Part shown: piece after piece, positions 1-8,544 of the stretch
How positions within the stretch are numbered: the stretch's first letter is position 1
Layout: every line of letters starts with the position of its first letter
From: Shimia sp. R10_1
GTDB lineage: Bacteria > Pseudomonadota > Alphaproteobacteria > Rhodobacterales > Rhodobacteraceae
Length of the DNA stretch: 64,000 nt
Assembly (NCBI RefSeq): GCF_017744095.1
Contig: NZ_JAGHQX010000001.1
Span: forward strand, 806,001 to 870,000
Reading direction: 5' to 3'
The notes under the pieces: model-generated
Told to the model about the DNA's origin: nothing
The model's input: only the letters and a program-made list of their open reading frames with translations
Database searches by the model: none
Position numbers and translations under genes: made by a program

Positions 1-2
1 AC

Positions 3-1088
3 GTCAAAATTCTGGGTGAGCTGAACGAATGGCTGCAATCCAGCCGCTCTCTGGATGAACTCTTTGACATGGTCAAACGCTTCATGACCCATGTGCTTCC
101 GGATGCCGAAGGCAGCGTGTACGTCTACTCCAACTCCCGCGATGTGCTGGATGGCTGGGCCAGCTGGAACGGTGGCAACCACAAAGACCACATTCGCCCG
201 GACGAATGCTGGGGCCTGCGCCGTGGTCGCACCTATGAATATGGCGATAGCGAGATCAATTTCACATGCTCGCATGCTGAGCCACACAACGATCACCCCT
301 ATTTCTGCTTCCCAATTCTGGCGCATGGCGAAACCGTCGGCCTGCTGCACCTACGTGCCAAAAGCAACGATTCAGAGATGTTTCACGCCAATCGGGATCT
401 GGCGCAGATGTGCTCTGAGCAGATTTCGATGGCCATCGCCAATGTGCGCATGCGCGACGAGCTGCATGACCAATCCGTGCGCGACCCGCTCACAGGTCTG
501 TTCAACCGCCGTCACATGAACGAAACCCTGCGCAAAACCATCGGTGACAGCCAGCGCAGCACAGAACCCTTTGCGGTGATCGCGATTGACGTGGACCACT
601 TCAAAAAGTTCAACGACACCCACGGCCATGATGCCGGGGATATGGTGCTGCGCGCCGTAGGCTCGGTGCTGCAACAGGATTGCGACCGCGACGATGTGGC
701 CTGCCGCCCGGGCGGCGAAGAGTTCACGCTTATTCTCCCGGGCACCGGGCTCGATCAGGCTCAGGAACGCGCAGAGAACCTGCGGCGCGCTGTGGAAAAC
801 ATCAAAGTGCGCTATAGCGAGAAGACTTTGCCCCGCATCACCATCTCTGTTGGTCTGTCCATGTATCCAGAACACGGCACCCTGCCCCAGATGCTGCTGC
901 GCAGCGCAGATGATGCCCTCTATCAGGCCAAGGCACTGGGACGAAACAAGGTGGTTGTGGCCGATAGTCTCGAGACCGGGGAACATGAGGGGGAGCCGTG
1001 GGAAAAAACAACCCCGACGGCCTTACCATCCGCGGCCACTGAAGCGCCTGAAGACACAGACGACGCACCCCAAAAGAAGGCAGGCTAA
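3..1088 (+). CDS. Diguanylate cyclase, GAF-GGDEF (5' truncated by window edge)
   Basis: Makes cyclic di-GMP from two GTP. The reading frame is open to the first complete codon at position 3, so the true start lies left of the window; the first ATG in frame is at 69. The visible N-terminal part (about 125 residues) looks like a GAF sensory domain. A GGDEF domain follows, with DPLTGLFNRR, the metal-binding DVDHFKKFND and an intact GGEEF signature preceded by CRP. The product-inhibition I-site is not canonical: the residues at the RxxD position read DRDD. The last 35 residues are charged and look disordered. A strong terminator lies 17 bp after the stop. Activity is likely because the catalytic motif is intact; the sensed signal is unknown. 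Confidence 0.9.
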   Translation, partial: VKILGELNEWLQSSRSLDELFDMVKRFMTHVLPDAEGSVYVYSNSRDVLDGWASWNGGNHKDHIRPDECWGLRRGRTYEYGDSEINFTCSHAEPHNDHPYFCFPILAHGETVGLLHLRAKSNDSEMFHANRDLAQMCSEQISMAIANVRMRDELHDQSVRDPLTGLFNRRHMNETLRKTIGDSQRSTEPFAVIAIDVDHFKKFNDTHGHDAGDMVLRAVGSVLQQDCDRDDVACRPGGEEFTLILPGTGLDQAQERAENLRRAVENIKVRYSEKTLPRITISVGLSMYPEHGTLPQMLLRSADDALYQAKALGRNKVVVADSLETGEHEGEPWEKTTPTALPSAATEAPEDTDDAPQKKAG

Positions 1089-1104
1089 GGCTAAAAAACA
1101 CCAA

Positions 1105-1130
1105 GCCCCACCAAATCTGGTGGGGTTTTT
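1105..1130 (+). terminator. Rho-independent terminator of the GGDEF gene
   Basis: A perfect 8-bp stem CCCCACCA/TGGTGGGG with the 4-base loop AATC is followed at once by TTTTT. It lies 17 bp after the diguanylate cyclase stop codon. Confidence 0.9.
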
Positions 1131-1381
1131 CTATTTTACAGAGGGAAATTCCCCCGCCCCTCCCTCTGCACAGGGCAGAACGCTTGCACCCAAGCCGCCA
1201 CAAATCTTGACGAAAAATTAAACGTCATGGTGTACACTACAAATCTTCTAAATTTTGCCTAATTCTCTTAATACCCCTGCGGAAACCGTGGGGTCACTTC
1301 GGTTATAGTACATTTGGTTTGCGATCCGCTGTGGCTCACCACAGAAGAGATCGCCTAACGCGCACAGAGAAAGAATTTCAC

Positions 1382-2503
1382 GTGCCCAGTTTCAGCATCA
1401 GTGGTGGCAATTCCACCACCTACACCGATCCAACACCGGGCAATGGTTTTGTCATCGACTTTGATCGTCTCGACAACAGCATCAATGTCCAAATCAACGG
1501 TGTGGATCTGTTTGTTGGCGGCCCTGCGGGCGCCCCGAACGAACTGCAGTTTCAAACAGCGGCCACAGCGGGGCAAACCGTGCGTTTCGCCGATGGCGAC
1601 CGCTACGGCACCAACACGCCAGAGATCTGGCAGCTGCGCAATTCCGGGGTCGATCCCGACCCAGTGTTTCGACTTGAGATCAATCCCGACGGCACCATCG
1701 CTCTCTATGGCATGAAATTTAACAACGGCCCCCTCGAAGAGCTGGAGCTGTTCAATGGTCTCACCGTCAACTCAGCCGCCATCGCAAGCGCCTGGAACGA
1801 CGATGGGCCCAACACCGTTGTCGTGGATCAGTCGGTCACCGGCCCCACCAACGCAAGTGGCGATTTTGAGGACGTGCCCTGTTTTGTCGCAGGCACCCAA
1901 ATTGAAACGCTGCTTGGCTCCAAACCGGTTGAGGCGCTGCATGCTGGCGATCTTGTGCTGACCTATGACGGCACCTACGAACCCATTCGCTGGATCGGGT
2001 CATGCGCACTGGATGGCGCGCATTTGCGGGCCACACCAAAACTCAAACCGATCCTGATCAAGGCAAACGCCCTGGGGCTCGGGTATCCGCAACGCGATCT
2101 TTGCGTGTCTCCCCAGCACCGGATGCTGGTGTCCTCAAAGGTTGCCATGCGCATGTTTGGCACCAGAGACGTGCTGGTCCCGGCCCATAAACTTCTGCCA
2201 CTGGATGGCATCGAGGTGCTTGGTGACACGTCGGAGGGCGTGACCTACTGGCACATCCTGTTTGATGACCATCAGGTCGTCTGGTCCAACGGTGCGCCCT
2301 CCGAAAGCCTATTCACCGGTCCGCAGGCGCTCAAAGCGCTCTCACCGGCGGGTCGCGCCGAAATCGAAACGCTGTTCCCTGAAATCTGCGCGCCCGGTTT
2401 CAAACCCACCTCCGCCCGCCACATCCCCGCTCAAGGCAAACGGGTCAAAAAAATGGTCGCCCGGCACCAGGCCAACAACATGCCGATCTATTGCCACTCC
2501 TAG
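1382..2503 (+). CDS. Hint-domain protein (hedgehog/intein-like)
   Basis: The 373-residue protein has a variable N-terminal half rich in Gly, Asn and Asp. The C-terminal half is a Hint_2-type domain starting at CFVAGTQIET, followed by LVLTYDG and a typical SPQHRMLV segment. Hint domains are autocatalytic folds found in many secreted or surface proteins of Rhodobacterales; the role of most is unknown. I chose GTG at 1382 because it follows AGAGAAAG at a suitable distance and gives the N-terminus VPSFSISGGN. The alternative start, TTG at 1319, adds a basic stretch with no match to expectation. The initial Cys of the Hint domain is present. No signal peptide is visible. The 250 bp upstream hold no gene, only AT-rich DNA that could carry a promoter. 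Confidence 0.8.
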   Translation: MPSFSISGGNSTTYTDPTPGNGFVIDFDRLDNSINVQINGVDLFVGGPAGAPNELQFQTAATAGQTVRFADGDRYGTNTPEIWQLRNSGVDPDPVFRLEINPDGTIALYGMKFNNGPLEELELFNGLTVNSAAIASAWNDDGPNTVVVDQSVTGPTNASGDFEDVPCFVAGTQIETLLGSKPVEALHAGDLVLTYDGTYEPIRWIGSCALDGAHLRATPKLKPILIKANALGLGYPQRDLCVSPQHRMLVSSKVAMRMFGTRDVLVPAHKLLPLDGIEVLGDTSEGVTYWHILFDDHQVVWSNGAPSESLFTGPQALKALSPAGRAEIETLFPEICAPGFKPTSARHIPAQGKRVKKMVARHQANNMPIYCHS

Positions 2504-2505
2504 GC

Positions 2506-2520
2506 TGAGGCGACGCCTCA
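2506..2520. other. Perfect 7-bp palindrome between Hint and ACT genes
   Basis: TGAGGCG-A-CGCCTCA lies between the Hint stop at 2503 and the next ATG at 2528. No T-run follows, so it is more likely an mRNA hairpin or binding site than a full terminator. Confidence 0.4.
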
Positions 2521-2527
2521 GATAGAA

Positions 2528-2989
2528 ATGGCCACTGCAACACTGACACCCTGCTGTTCCCCCGCACAGCCAAGCCTGACAAACCTTGCAAGCCCAATCG
2601 GAAAAGCCCCAAACGTGCGCCTCAAACACATTTCCGGCCATTTCGCTGTGGCAAAACTCCCATCGGACGCCGCGCTGCCGAGTTGGTTCACCGGCAGGGC
2701 CTTCTCTGCCATGGTGAGAGCGGAGGATGAGCTGACCCTTGTGTGTGAGGCCCATCTCGTCCCGCCAGAGGTCACAGCCCAGCGCGGATGGGCCTGCTTC
2801 CGCACGCTGGGTCCATTCGCCTTTGACGAAGCCGCCATTGTCGCCGCACTCATAGCGCCCATATCCGCCGCCGGCATTGGCGTGTTCGTGCTCTGCACCT
2901 TTGACGGAGAGCATATCCTTGTCCCTTCAGAGCATTTTGACAGTGTTCAGAACCTACTCACTGCACAGGGGCACGAATTTGTCGCCTAA
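2528..2989 (+). CDS. ACT domain-containing protein (CASTOR/ACT_7-like)
   Basis: The 153-residue protein belongs, as far as I recognise it, to the small stand-alone ACT-domain family. The C-terminal half contains the family-like stretch GPFAFDEAAIVAALIAPISA followed by GIGVFVLCTFDGEHILV. The family is expected to bind small ligands such as amino acids and has no known enzymatic activity. It is 24 bp downstream of the Hint gene and on the same strand, so the two may share a transcript. The ATG at 2528 has only a weak Shine-Dalgarno because the palindrome occupies that space; a later start is possible. The ligand cannot be read from the sequence. Confidence 0.8.
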   Translation: MATATLTPCCSPAQPSLTNLASPIGKAPNVRLKHISGHFAVAKLPSDAALPSWFTGRAFSAMVRAEDELTLVCEAHLVPPEVTAQRGWACFRTLGPFAFDEAAIVAALIAPISAAGIGVFVLCTFDGEHILVPSEHFDSVQNLLTAQGHEFVA

Positions 2990-3014
2990 CGCCTGACAAT
3001 CGGTCCGACAACGC

Positions 3015-3045
3015 CCCCTGAAACCAGCGTACCCGGTCTCAGGGG
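3015..3045 (+). terminator. Likely terminator of the ACT gene
   Basis: CCCCTGAAACC pairs with GGTCTCAGGGG with one mismatch, around a 9-base loop, and is followed by CTTTG. The T-run is short. It sits 25 bp after the ACT stop codon. Confidence 0.5.
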
Positions 3046-3081
3046 CTTTGCCAGACCACAGCCCTATGCGGCCATAAAAAG

Positions 3082-3108
3082 GGCCCCGGTCACCATCTGA
3101 CCGGGGCC
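3082..3108 (-). terminator. Rho-independent terminator of the PBP1A gene
   Basis: A perfect 11-bp stem GGCCCCGGTCA/TGACCGGGGCC with a 5-base loop. Read on the minus strand it is followed by TTTTTA, which suits termination of the leftward gene ending at 3146. Confidence 0.85.
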
Positions 3109-3145
3109 TCATCGTGTCACATGTTGCGCGTGTCAGGCGGTTAGA

Positions 3146-5701
3146 TCAATAAAGCCCACCCGAACTCACCGTACCAAAGTCAGCCTTTGGCCCCACAATC
3201 CCGGTGCCACCGCTTGAGGTGGTCACCTCTCGGCCAGCCGATTTGGCAACCTCTTCCACCAGCGGCAGGTTCTGCCCCATCGCAAAACCACCGTCATAGG
3301 TGATGCCAAAAATCGGCTCTTCGCCATCGCGGAAATACTCCGCCACCACATTTGCGCCGCTGGCATCGCCATCCAGCCGTGCGCCGGTGTAGCGGTCAAT
3401 CTTGATGAAATGCCCACCCGGCGGCACGCGGAACTTACCACCGCCGTATTTCTGCACGGCCTCTTCCATAAATTCCTGGAACACCGGCCCACAGGTGGTG
3501 CCACCATACGCCCCACGCCCCAGCGGCCGCGGCCGGTCATAACCGATGTAACAGCCTGCCACGATATTGCTGGTGAAGCCGACAAACCACACGTCTTTGG
3601 CCTCATTAGTGGTGCCGGTCTTACCCGCCACCGGTACAGGCAGGTTGATCTGGCTGCTTGCCGTACCGCGCGTCACCACGCCTTCCATCATCGAGGTCAG
3701 CTGATAGGCAGTCACCGCATCCATCACCCGCTCCCGATTGGTCACGATCCGCGGCCCCCGTGTGGCCGGGATACTTGGGTCGAGACAATCGGTACACTCG
3801 CGCTGGTCATGACGATAAATCGTCTTGCCATAGCGGTCCTGCACTCGGTCTACCAAGGTCGGCTCAACCCGCTCACCGCCATTGGCAAACATCGCATAGG
3901 CCGCCACCATCTGATACAGCGTGGTTTCATCCGCGCCCAGCGAGTTCGCCAGAAACGCCCCCATATTGTCATAAACACCAAACCGTTCTGCATAGCGCGC
4001 CACGGTCTCCATCCCGACCTCTTGCGCCAGACGAATGGTCATCAGGTTCCGGCTCATCTCAATGCCAGTGCGCAGCGGGGTCGGCCCGTAGAATTTGTTG
4101 GTCGAGTTCTTCGGGCGCCAGACCCCCTGCGGTGTGTTGATCTCAATAGGCGCGTCAATCACGATGGTCGCGGGGGAATAGCCGCTGTCCAGGGCCGAGG
4201 CATAGACAAAGGGCTTAAAACTAGATCCCGGCTGACGCTTCGCCTGCGTCGCGCGATTGAACACCGTGTCCTGATAGCTAAAGCCACCCTGCATGGCGAT
4301 CACACGGCCGTTGTTCACGTCCATCGCCATAAAGCCGCCCTGCACCTCCGGCACCTGCCGCAAAGACCAGCGCACAAAATCGCCACTGTCGTCGTTAGTG
4401 ATGGCACGTACCAGCACCACGTCACCCTCAGAAACCAGATCGCCCGCTACACGCGCCTTGCGGGCAAGCGAACCATCCGCAAGCCGTTTGCGCGCCCAGG
4501 TCACATCTTTGGCACTGATCCAATGGCCGTCGGCGTCATCTTCCACGCCCTCGATCCCGATCCGCGCATCATTGCTGCCAACGTCCAGCACAACCGCCGG
4601 ATACCATTGCCCCTCAAGATCCACATCACGTGGCACCAACACATCCGCCAGCGCACCGCGCCATGCAACCTCATCTGTCAGCAGGCCGGCCTCAATCACC
4701 TCGCCTGTGCCCCGCCAGATGCCACGGCTGCGGTCATATTTTTCAAGCGCACGGCGCAGCGCTCGCGCCGCCACATCCTGCATCTCCGGGTCCTCGGTCG
4801 AACGCACGGTCATCCCGCCGGAGAAGAACTCGTCCTCGCCAAAGTCACGGCTCAACTGTCGGCGAATCTCATCCGTGAAATAATCCCGCGATGGCAGAGT
4901 TGATTTGAAGCTCTCATAATCACCATTCTGCACCGAGCGCAGCGGCAGCTCCTTTTCAGCCTCATAGACCGCCTGCGTGATATAGCCGTTTTCGGCCATT
5001 TCCTTCAGCACAAAGTTGCGCCGCGCCAGCACCCGCTCTTTGTTGCGTACAGGGTGAAACTTGCCCGGCGCTTTGGGCATGGAAGCCAAAGTCGCCGCCT
5101 CATGGGGGGCAAGCTCTTCCAGCGACTTGTTAAAATATGTCTGCGCGGCTGCGGCCACACCATAAGAGTTCTGCCCGAGGAAAATCTCGTTCATATAGAG
5201 CTCAAGGATCTGATCCTTGCTCAGCGTCTCCTCGACGCGGGTCGCCAGAATGATCTCTTTGATCTTACGTTCAATGCGCCGGTCACCTGACAACAGGAAG
5301 TTTTTCATCACCTGCTGCGTGATGGTCGAGGCCCCGCGCACGCTTTCCCCACGGCTCTGCACCGCTTCTACGGCCGCCGCTGCAATCCCGCGCGCATCAA
5401 AGCCCGAGTGGTAGTAAAAGTTCTTATCTTCTGCGGAGATAAAGGCCTCTTTCACCATATCCGGAATCTCTTCCGCAGGCACAAACAAGCGCCGCTCTTT
5501 GGCAAATTCATCAATGATATGGCCCTCACCCGAATAAATCCGGCTGATGGTCGGCGGCTTGTACTGCGCAAGGCTCTCATGGCTTGGCAGCTCTTGCCCA
5601 TAGATCCAGAACACCGCCCCAATAGAGAGCGCCACAACGGCCAACCCCATGGTGACAAAGGTGAAAATGGTTCCGAAGAAAGACAGAATAAAACGTATCA
5701 C
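3146..5701 (-). CDS. mrcA: Penicillin-binding protein 1A (bifunctional murein synthase)
   Basis: Polymerises and cross-links peptidoglycan in the periplasm. The 851-residue protein has one N-terminal membrane anchor (about residues 5-33), then a GT51 transglycosylase domain with the catalytic Glu near residue 91 (EDKNFYYHSG) and RGASTITQQVMKN. The transpeptidase domain carries all three penicillin-binding motifs: SxxK at Ser493-Lys496, SRN at 550-552 and KTG at 694-696. An OB-like insert lies between the two domains, as is usual for class A PBPs of this size. The start is GTG at 5701 with AAGGG upstream. The nearby AmiC-type amidase and PBP1A form the cell-wall pair often seen together in alphaproteobacteria. 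Confidence 0.95.
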   Translation of the reverse strand: MIRFILSFFGTIFTFVTMGLAVVALSIGAVFWIYGQELPSHESLAQYKPPTISRIYSGEGHIIDEFAKERRLFVPAEEIPDMVKEAFISAEDKNFYYHSGFDARGIAAAAVEAVQSRGESVRGASTITQQVMKNFLLSGDRRIERKIKEIILATRVEETLSKDQILELYMNEIFLGQNSYGVAAAAQTYFNKSLEELAPHEAATLASMPKAPGKFHPVRNKERVLARRNFVLKEMAENGYITQAVYEAEKELPLRSVQNGDYESFKSTLPSRDYFTDEIRRQLSRDFGEDEFFSGGMTVRSTEDPEMQDVAARALRRALEKYDRSRGIWRGTGEVIEAGLLTDEVAWRGALADVLVPRDVDLEGQWYPAVVLDVGSNDARIGIEGVEDDADGHWISAKDVTWARKRLADGSLARKARVAGDLVSEGDVVLVRAITNDDSGDFVRWSLRQVPEVQGGFMAMDVNNGRVIAMQGGFSYQDTVFNRATQAKRQPGSSFKPFVYASALDSGYSPATIVIDAPIEINTPQGVWRPKNSTNKFYGPTPLRTGIEMSRNLMTIRLAQEVGMETVARYAERFGVYDNMGAFLANSLGADETTLYQMVAAYAMFANGGERVEPTLVDRVQDRYGKTIYRHDQRECTDCLDPSIPATRGPRIVTNRERVMDAVTAYQLTSMMEGVVTRGTASSQINLPVPVAGKTGTTNEAKDVWFVGFTSNIVAGCYIGYDRPRPLGRGAYGGTTCGPVFQEFMEEAVQKYGGGKFRVPPGGHFIKIDRYTGARLDGDASGANVVAEYFRDGEEPIFGITYDGGFAMGQNLPLVEEVAKSAGREVTTSSGGTGIVGPKADFGTVSSGGLY

Positions 5702-5813
5702 GCCGAAGGCCCTTAAGTCGCAGCTCAGAGCCTCTCTATATAGGGGCGCGCCGGGCGGGTCAAAACACCTCTCTGTGCCTCAGGCAAATAAGCGCTGCGT
5801 CATACGGTGCTTT

Positions 5814-6254
5814 TCAAGACGCCGACGCGTTCTCTCGCTGCTCCAGATACTCCGCCAGCCGCGCTTTCATATTGGGCACCGCATTGTTCATTCGCAAAAA
5901 CCGCGTCACATCCCACATGCGCCAGGCCTGCCCTTCCTCCCCCAGCCGCAAGCGGTTGATGTCCAGATCCGGCACTTCCGCCACAAAAAACCAAGTGACC
6001 ACCTCACCCTGTCGTCCAGAAGCGTAGCGGCGTTTGTAGGTCAGCGCTGCTTCAGGCAGCGCCAACCCCAATTCTTCGCGCAATTCGCGCAGCACACAGG
6101 ATTCGGGGCTTTCTCCATCCTCGCGCCCACCGCCGGGGAAATCCCACATGTTCGGAAACGGAATATCCGCCTTGTCGTCCCGCAGAATAGAGACCAGCTG
6201 ATCGCCTTTCAAAAGCGCCATCTTGGCCCCGTCAAAATCGGTAAATTCGCGCAT
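5814..6254 (-). CDS. NUDIX hydrolase
   Basis: Hydrolyses a nucleoside diphosphate linked to another group; the substrate cannot be told from the sequence. The Nudix box is complete: GGREDGE, then seven residues to RELREELGL, matching GX5EX7REUXEEXGU. I chose ATG at 6254 (146 residues, the usual size for the family). The frame stays open to 6392, but that extension is basic and low in conservation signals. The gene lies 165 bp downstream of the amidase and 112 bp beyond the PBP1A start, all on the minus strand, so it interrupts the cell-wall pair. It could be a MutT-like housecleaning enzyme. Confidence 0.85.
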   Translation of the reverse strand: MREFTDFDGAKMALLKGDQLVSILRDDKADIPFPNMWDFPGGGREDGESPESCVLRELREELGLALPEAALTYKRRYASGRQGEVVTWFFVAEVPDLDINRLRLGEEGQAWRMWDVTRFLRMNNAVPNMKARLAEYLEQRENASAS

Positions 6255-6419
6255 TTCGACCCGTCTGTTGTGTTCGTCTTCCCCCGGCAGCACTCGACGG
6301 TGTTTGCGGCGCAAAGGGAAGTCATCTTTCCTCAAGTTTGCGGCAATAGGCGGAGCTTTGCCACTCACAACCGCACATGTCTGGAAAGTCATTGGCTGGT
6401 GGCCGTCGCGCGGCGAGGC

Positions 6420-7682
6420 CTATTGGCGCACAAGCGCCCGTGTCGCTTTGTCCTCTTCGATCCACGCCAACAACCCGTCGCGCAAACCCGCCGCCATCGC
6501 CGCGCGCCATCCAGCATCCTGCAAATTGGCCAAATCCTGCTGATCTGACATGAAGCCCAGCTCAATCAGAACCGAGGGCACATCCGCCGCCTTCAAGACG
6601 GAAAAAGCGCCTTCTCTCAGGGGCTTACGGTTCAATCTTATACCACCTTCACGCAAGGAATCTGCCAAGGAATGGGCCAGTTTGTCGGTGCGCGGCTCCG
6701 TCTCCATCCGCGCCAGATCCAACAGCACATCGGTCACTTCATCATCCGCGCCGGACAGATCCACACCAGAGATGATGTCCGCGCGATTGTGCCGTTCTGC
6801 CAGCAAAGCAGAGGCCGCGTCACTCGCCTCTTCTGACAGGGTGTAAATCGTCGCGCCCTTGGCATTGCCCTGGCTCAGGCTGTCGGCATGCAAGGACAAA
6901 AACACATCGGCCTGATGCTGATGCGCCAATGCGACCCGCCCCTCAAGCGAGACAAACACATCCGCATCCCGAGTCATGATCACCTCAAAGTCCCCAGCCC
7001 GACGCAGCAGGTCACGCAGCTCGCGCGCAAACATCAACATCAGCGCCTTTTCCTGCACGTCCCCCCGCTCAGCTCCCGGATCAATTCCGCCATGCCCCGG
7101 ATCAATCATCACCCGTGTCGGGGCCCAATCCGGGCGTGGCGCAGGCGCTGCCTCTGCTGCGGGCGCAGGCAAATCCCAGCGTGGATCATAGGGCGCGCCA
7201 GCCGCTGCCGCAAAAGCCGCCGCATCCGTCGGCGCCAGTCGCAGCGCCAGCGTCGCCGCCCCCGTGGCCTCGGCCACAGCCATCTCCGCGCTTTCCACAT
7301 CAAATGGTCCCGCCAAATCCAGCACCATCCGACTCCACCCCGGACGATAGGCCCCAAAGCGCAACCCGCTCACGCCTTCTGCACTGCCGAGTTCCCCCGC
7401 CTTGAGGGTGCCCCAATCAACCTCGCGAAAGTCCAGCACAACCCGTCGTGGGTCGTCTAATGTAAACACCCGCCACGGCACCCCTTGGCTCAGACTGAGG
7501 CGCAGGTCCGTGACCCCACGCCGCCCGTCAGACAGGCCACTCTCGGCCACATCCAAACGCGCCAACGCGGAAAACCCATCCTCCTGCGCGCCCGCAAACG
7601 TCGGCCCCAAACCCACGCACAGCCCCAAAGCTGCCGCCCGTAGAAAGCTCATAGATCTGCCAAATCGCGCGCTCAAAATCAT
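6420..7682 (-). CDS. N-acetylmuramoyl-L-alanine amidase (AmiC type)
   Basis: Cleaves the amide bond between MurNAc and the stem peptide to split septal peptidoglycan. After a signal peptide (hydrophobic LRAAALGLCVGLG, cleavage expected near TFAGAQ) comes an AMIN domain, which targets the septum, then an Amidase_3 catalytic domain. The zinc-binding motif MIDPGHGGIDPGAE, the later SLHADS and the C-terminal VLIELGFMSD are all visible. The frame extends to a GTG at 7718, but ATG at 7682 follows GGGGCAGG and places the signal peptide better; ATG at 7652 is a third option. It is upstream of the NUDIX and PBP1A genes on the same strand. Confidence 0.93.
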   Translation of the reverse strand: MILSARFGRSMSFLRAAALGLCVGLGPTFAGAQEDGFSALARLDVAESGLSDGRRGVTDLRLSLSQGVPWRVFTLDDPRRVVLDFREVDWGTLKAGELGSAEGVSGLRFGAYRPGWSRMVLDLAGPFDVESAEMAVAEATGAATLALRLAPTDAAAFAAAAGAPYDPRWDLPAPAAEAAPAPRPDWAPTRVMIDPGHGGIDPGAERGDVQEKALMLMFARELRDLLRRAGDFEVIMTRDADVFVSLEGRVALAHQHQADVFLSLHADSLSQGNAKGATIYTLSEEASDAASALLAERHNRADIISGVDLSGADDEVTDVLLDLARMETEPRTDKLAHSLADSLREGGIRLNRKPLREGAFSVLKAADVPSVLIELGFMSDQQDLANLQDAGWRAAMAAGLRDGLLAWIEEDKATRALVRQ

Positions 7683-7782
7683 GCCTGCCCCACCGCTGTT
7701 CCGCGTGTCTTTGGGCACACCCTATATCAGCGCGACCGCCTATACCACGCCCGGTTTACCCAAGCTTGGACAGACCAGTGTT

Positions 7783-8544
7783 TCACACCTTTGGATCCGG
7801 GTTCACCGTAAAGCCATCCACGGCAATCACCTGCCCGCTGATCATCCGCGCTTTGTCGGAACTCAAGAATACCGCCATATCCGCCACATCACCCGCCTCC
7901 ACAAAGGCGCCCAGCGCTGTGCCTGAGGCATAGCCCTCATAGACCGCATCCCGCGTCATGCCTTTGGCCGCCGCTTCCCGTGCCAGAACGCCCTCCATAC
8001 GCGGCCCTTCCACCGCGCCGGGACAGATCACATTGGCCCGCACACCAAAGCTGCCCAGCTCCATCGCCAGCGTTTTGGTCAGCCCGATCACCGCCCATTT
8101 CGCCGCTGCATAAGGCGCGCGATACGGGTAGCCGTATTGCCCCGCCGTTGAGCTGGTGATCACAATCGCCCCCTGCCCGGCCGCCTTCATCATAGGTGCG
8201 GCATATTTGGCCGCCAGAAACGCGCCTTCCAGATTAACCGCCACGCAGGCCTGCCAATCTTGCAGTTTTATGTCCTCCACCGCCGCTGTTGGCCCAGCAA
8301 CTCCGGCATTTGCGCAAAGCGCATCCAGCCCGCCCCATGCGGCCTCCACCTCCGCAAAAAGTGCGGCCACGCCCGCCTCATCCGTCACATCAAGCTGCGT
8401 CTTGCGCCAGCTATCCGGCACCTCCGCCAAAGCCGCGCCATCCAGATCCGCGACCCAGATCTGCCAGCCGTCGCGCGCAAAAGCCTCCGCCATCGCGCGC
8501 CCAATGCCAGAGCCGCCCGCTGTGATCAGAACCCGGCCGCTCAT
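7783..8544 (-). CDS. SDR-family oxidoreductase of the carnitine locus
   Basis: A 253-residue classical short-chain dehydrogenase. The NAD(P)-binding TAGGSGIGRA, the NAG motif in CANAGVAG and the active-site YAAAK (with the upstream Ser in TSSTAG) are all present. Its ATG overlaps the stop of the carnitine dehydrogenase-thioesterase gene by four bases (ATGA), so translation is coupled. Context suggests a step in carnitine or short-chain hydroxyacid breakdown, for example a 3-hydroxybutyrate-type oxidation of the four-carbon product, but this is inference. The two genes form a leftward operon. Confidence 0.88.
   Translation of the reverse strand: MSGRVLITAGGSGIGRAMAEAFARDGWQIWVADLDGAALAEVPDSWRKTQLDVTDEAGVAALFAEVEAAWGGLDALCANAGVAGPTAAVEDIKLQDWQACVAVNLEGAFLAAKYAAPMMKAAGQGAIVITSSTAGQYGYPYRAPYAAAKWAVIGLTKTLAMELGSFGVRANVICPGAVEGPRMEGVLAREAAAKGMTRDAVYEGYASGTALGAFVEAGDVADMAVFLSSDKARMISGQVIAVDGFTVNPDPKV

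Noticed and set aside
1207-1238. Possible promoter TTGACG and TACACT before the Hint gene
   Set aside because: Spacing is 20 bases, too long for a good sigma-70 site; not claimed.
3410-4903. Open frame of 497 codons on the plus strand
   Set aside because: Antisense to PBP1A, which has all catalytic motifs.
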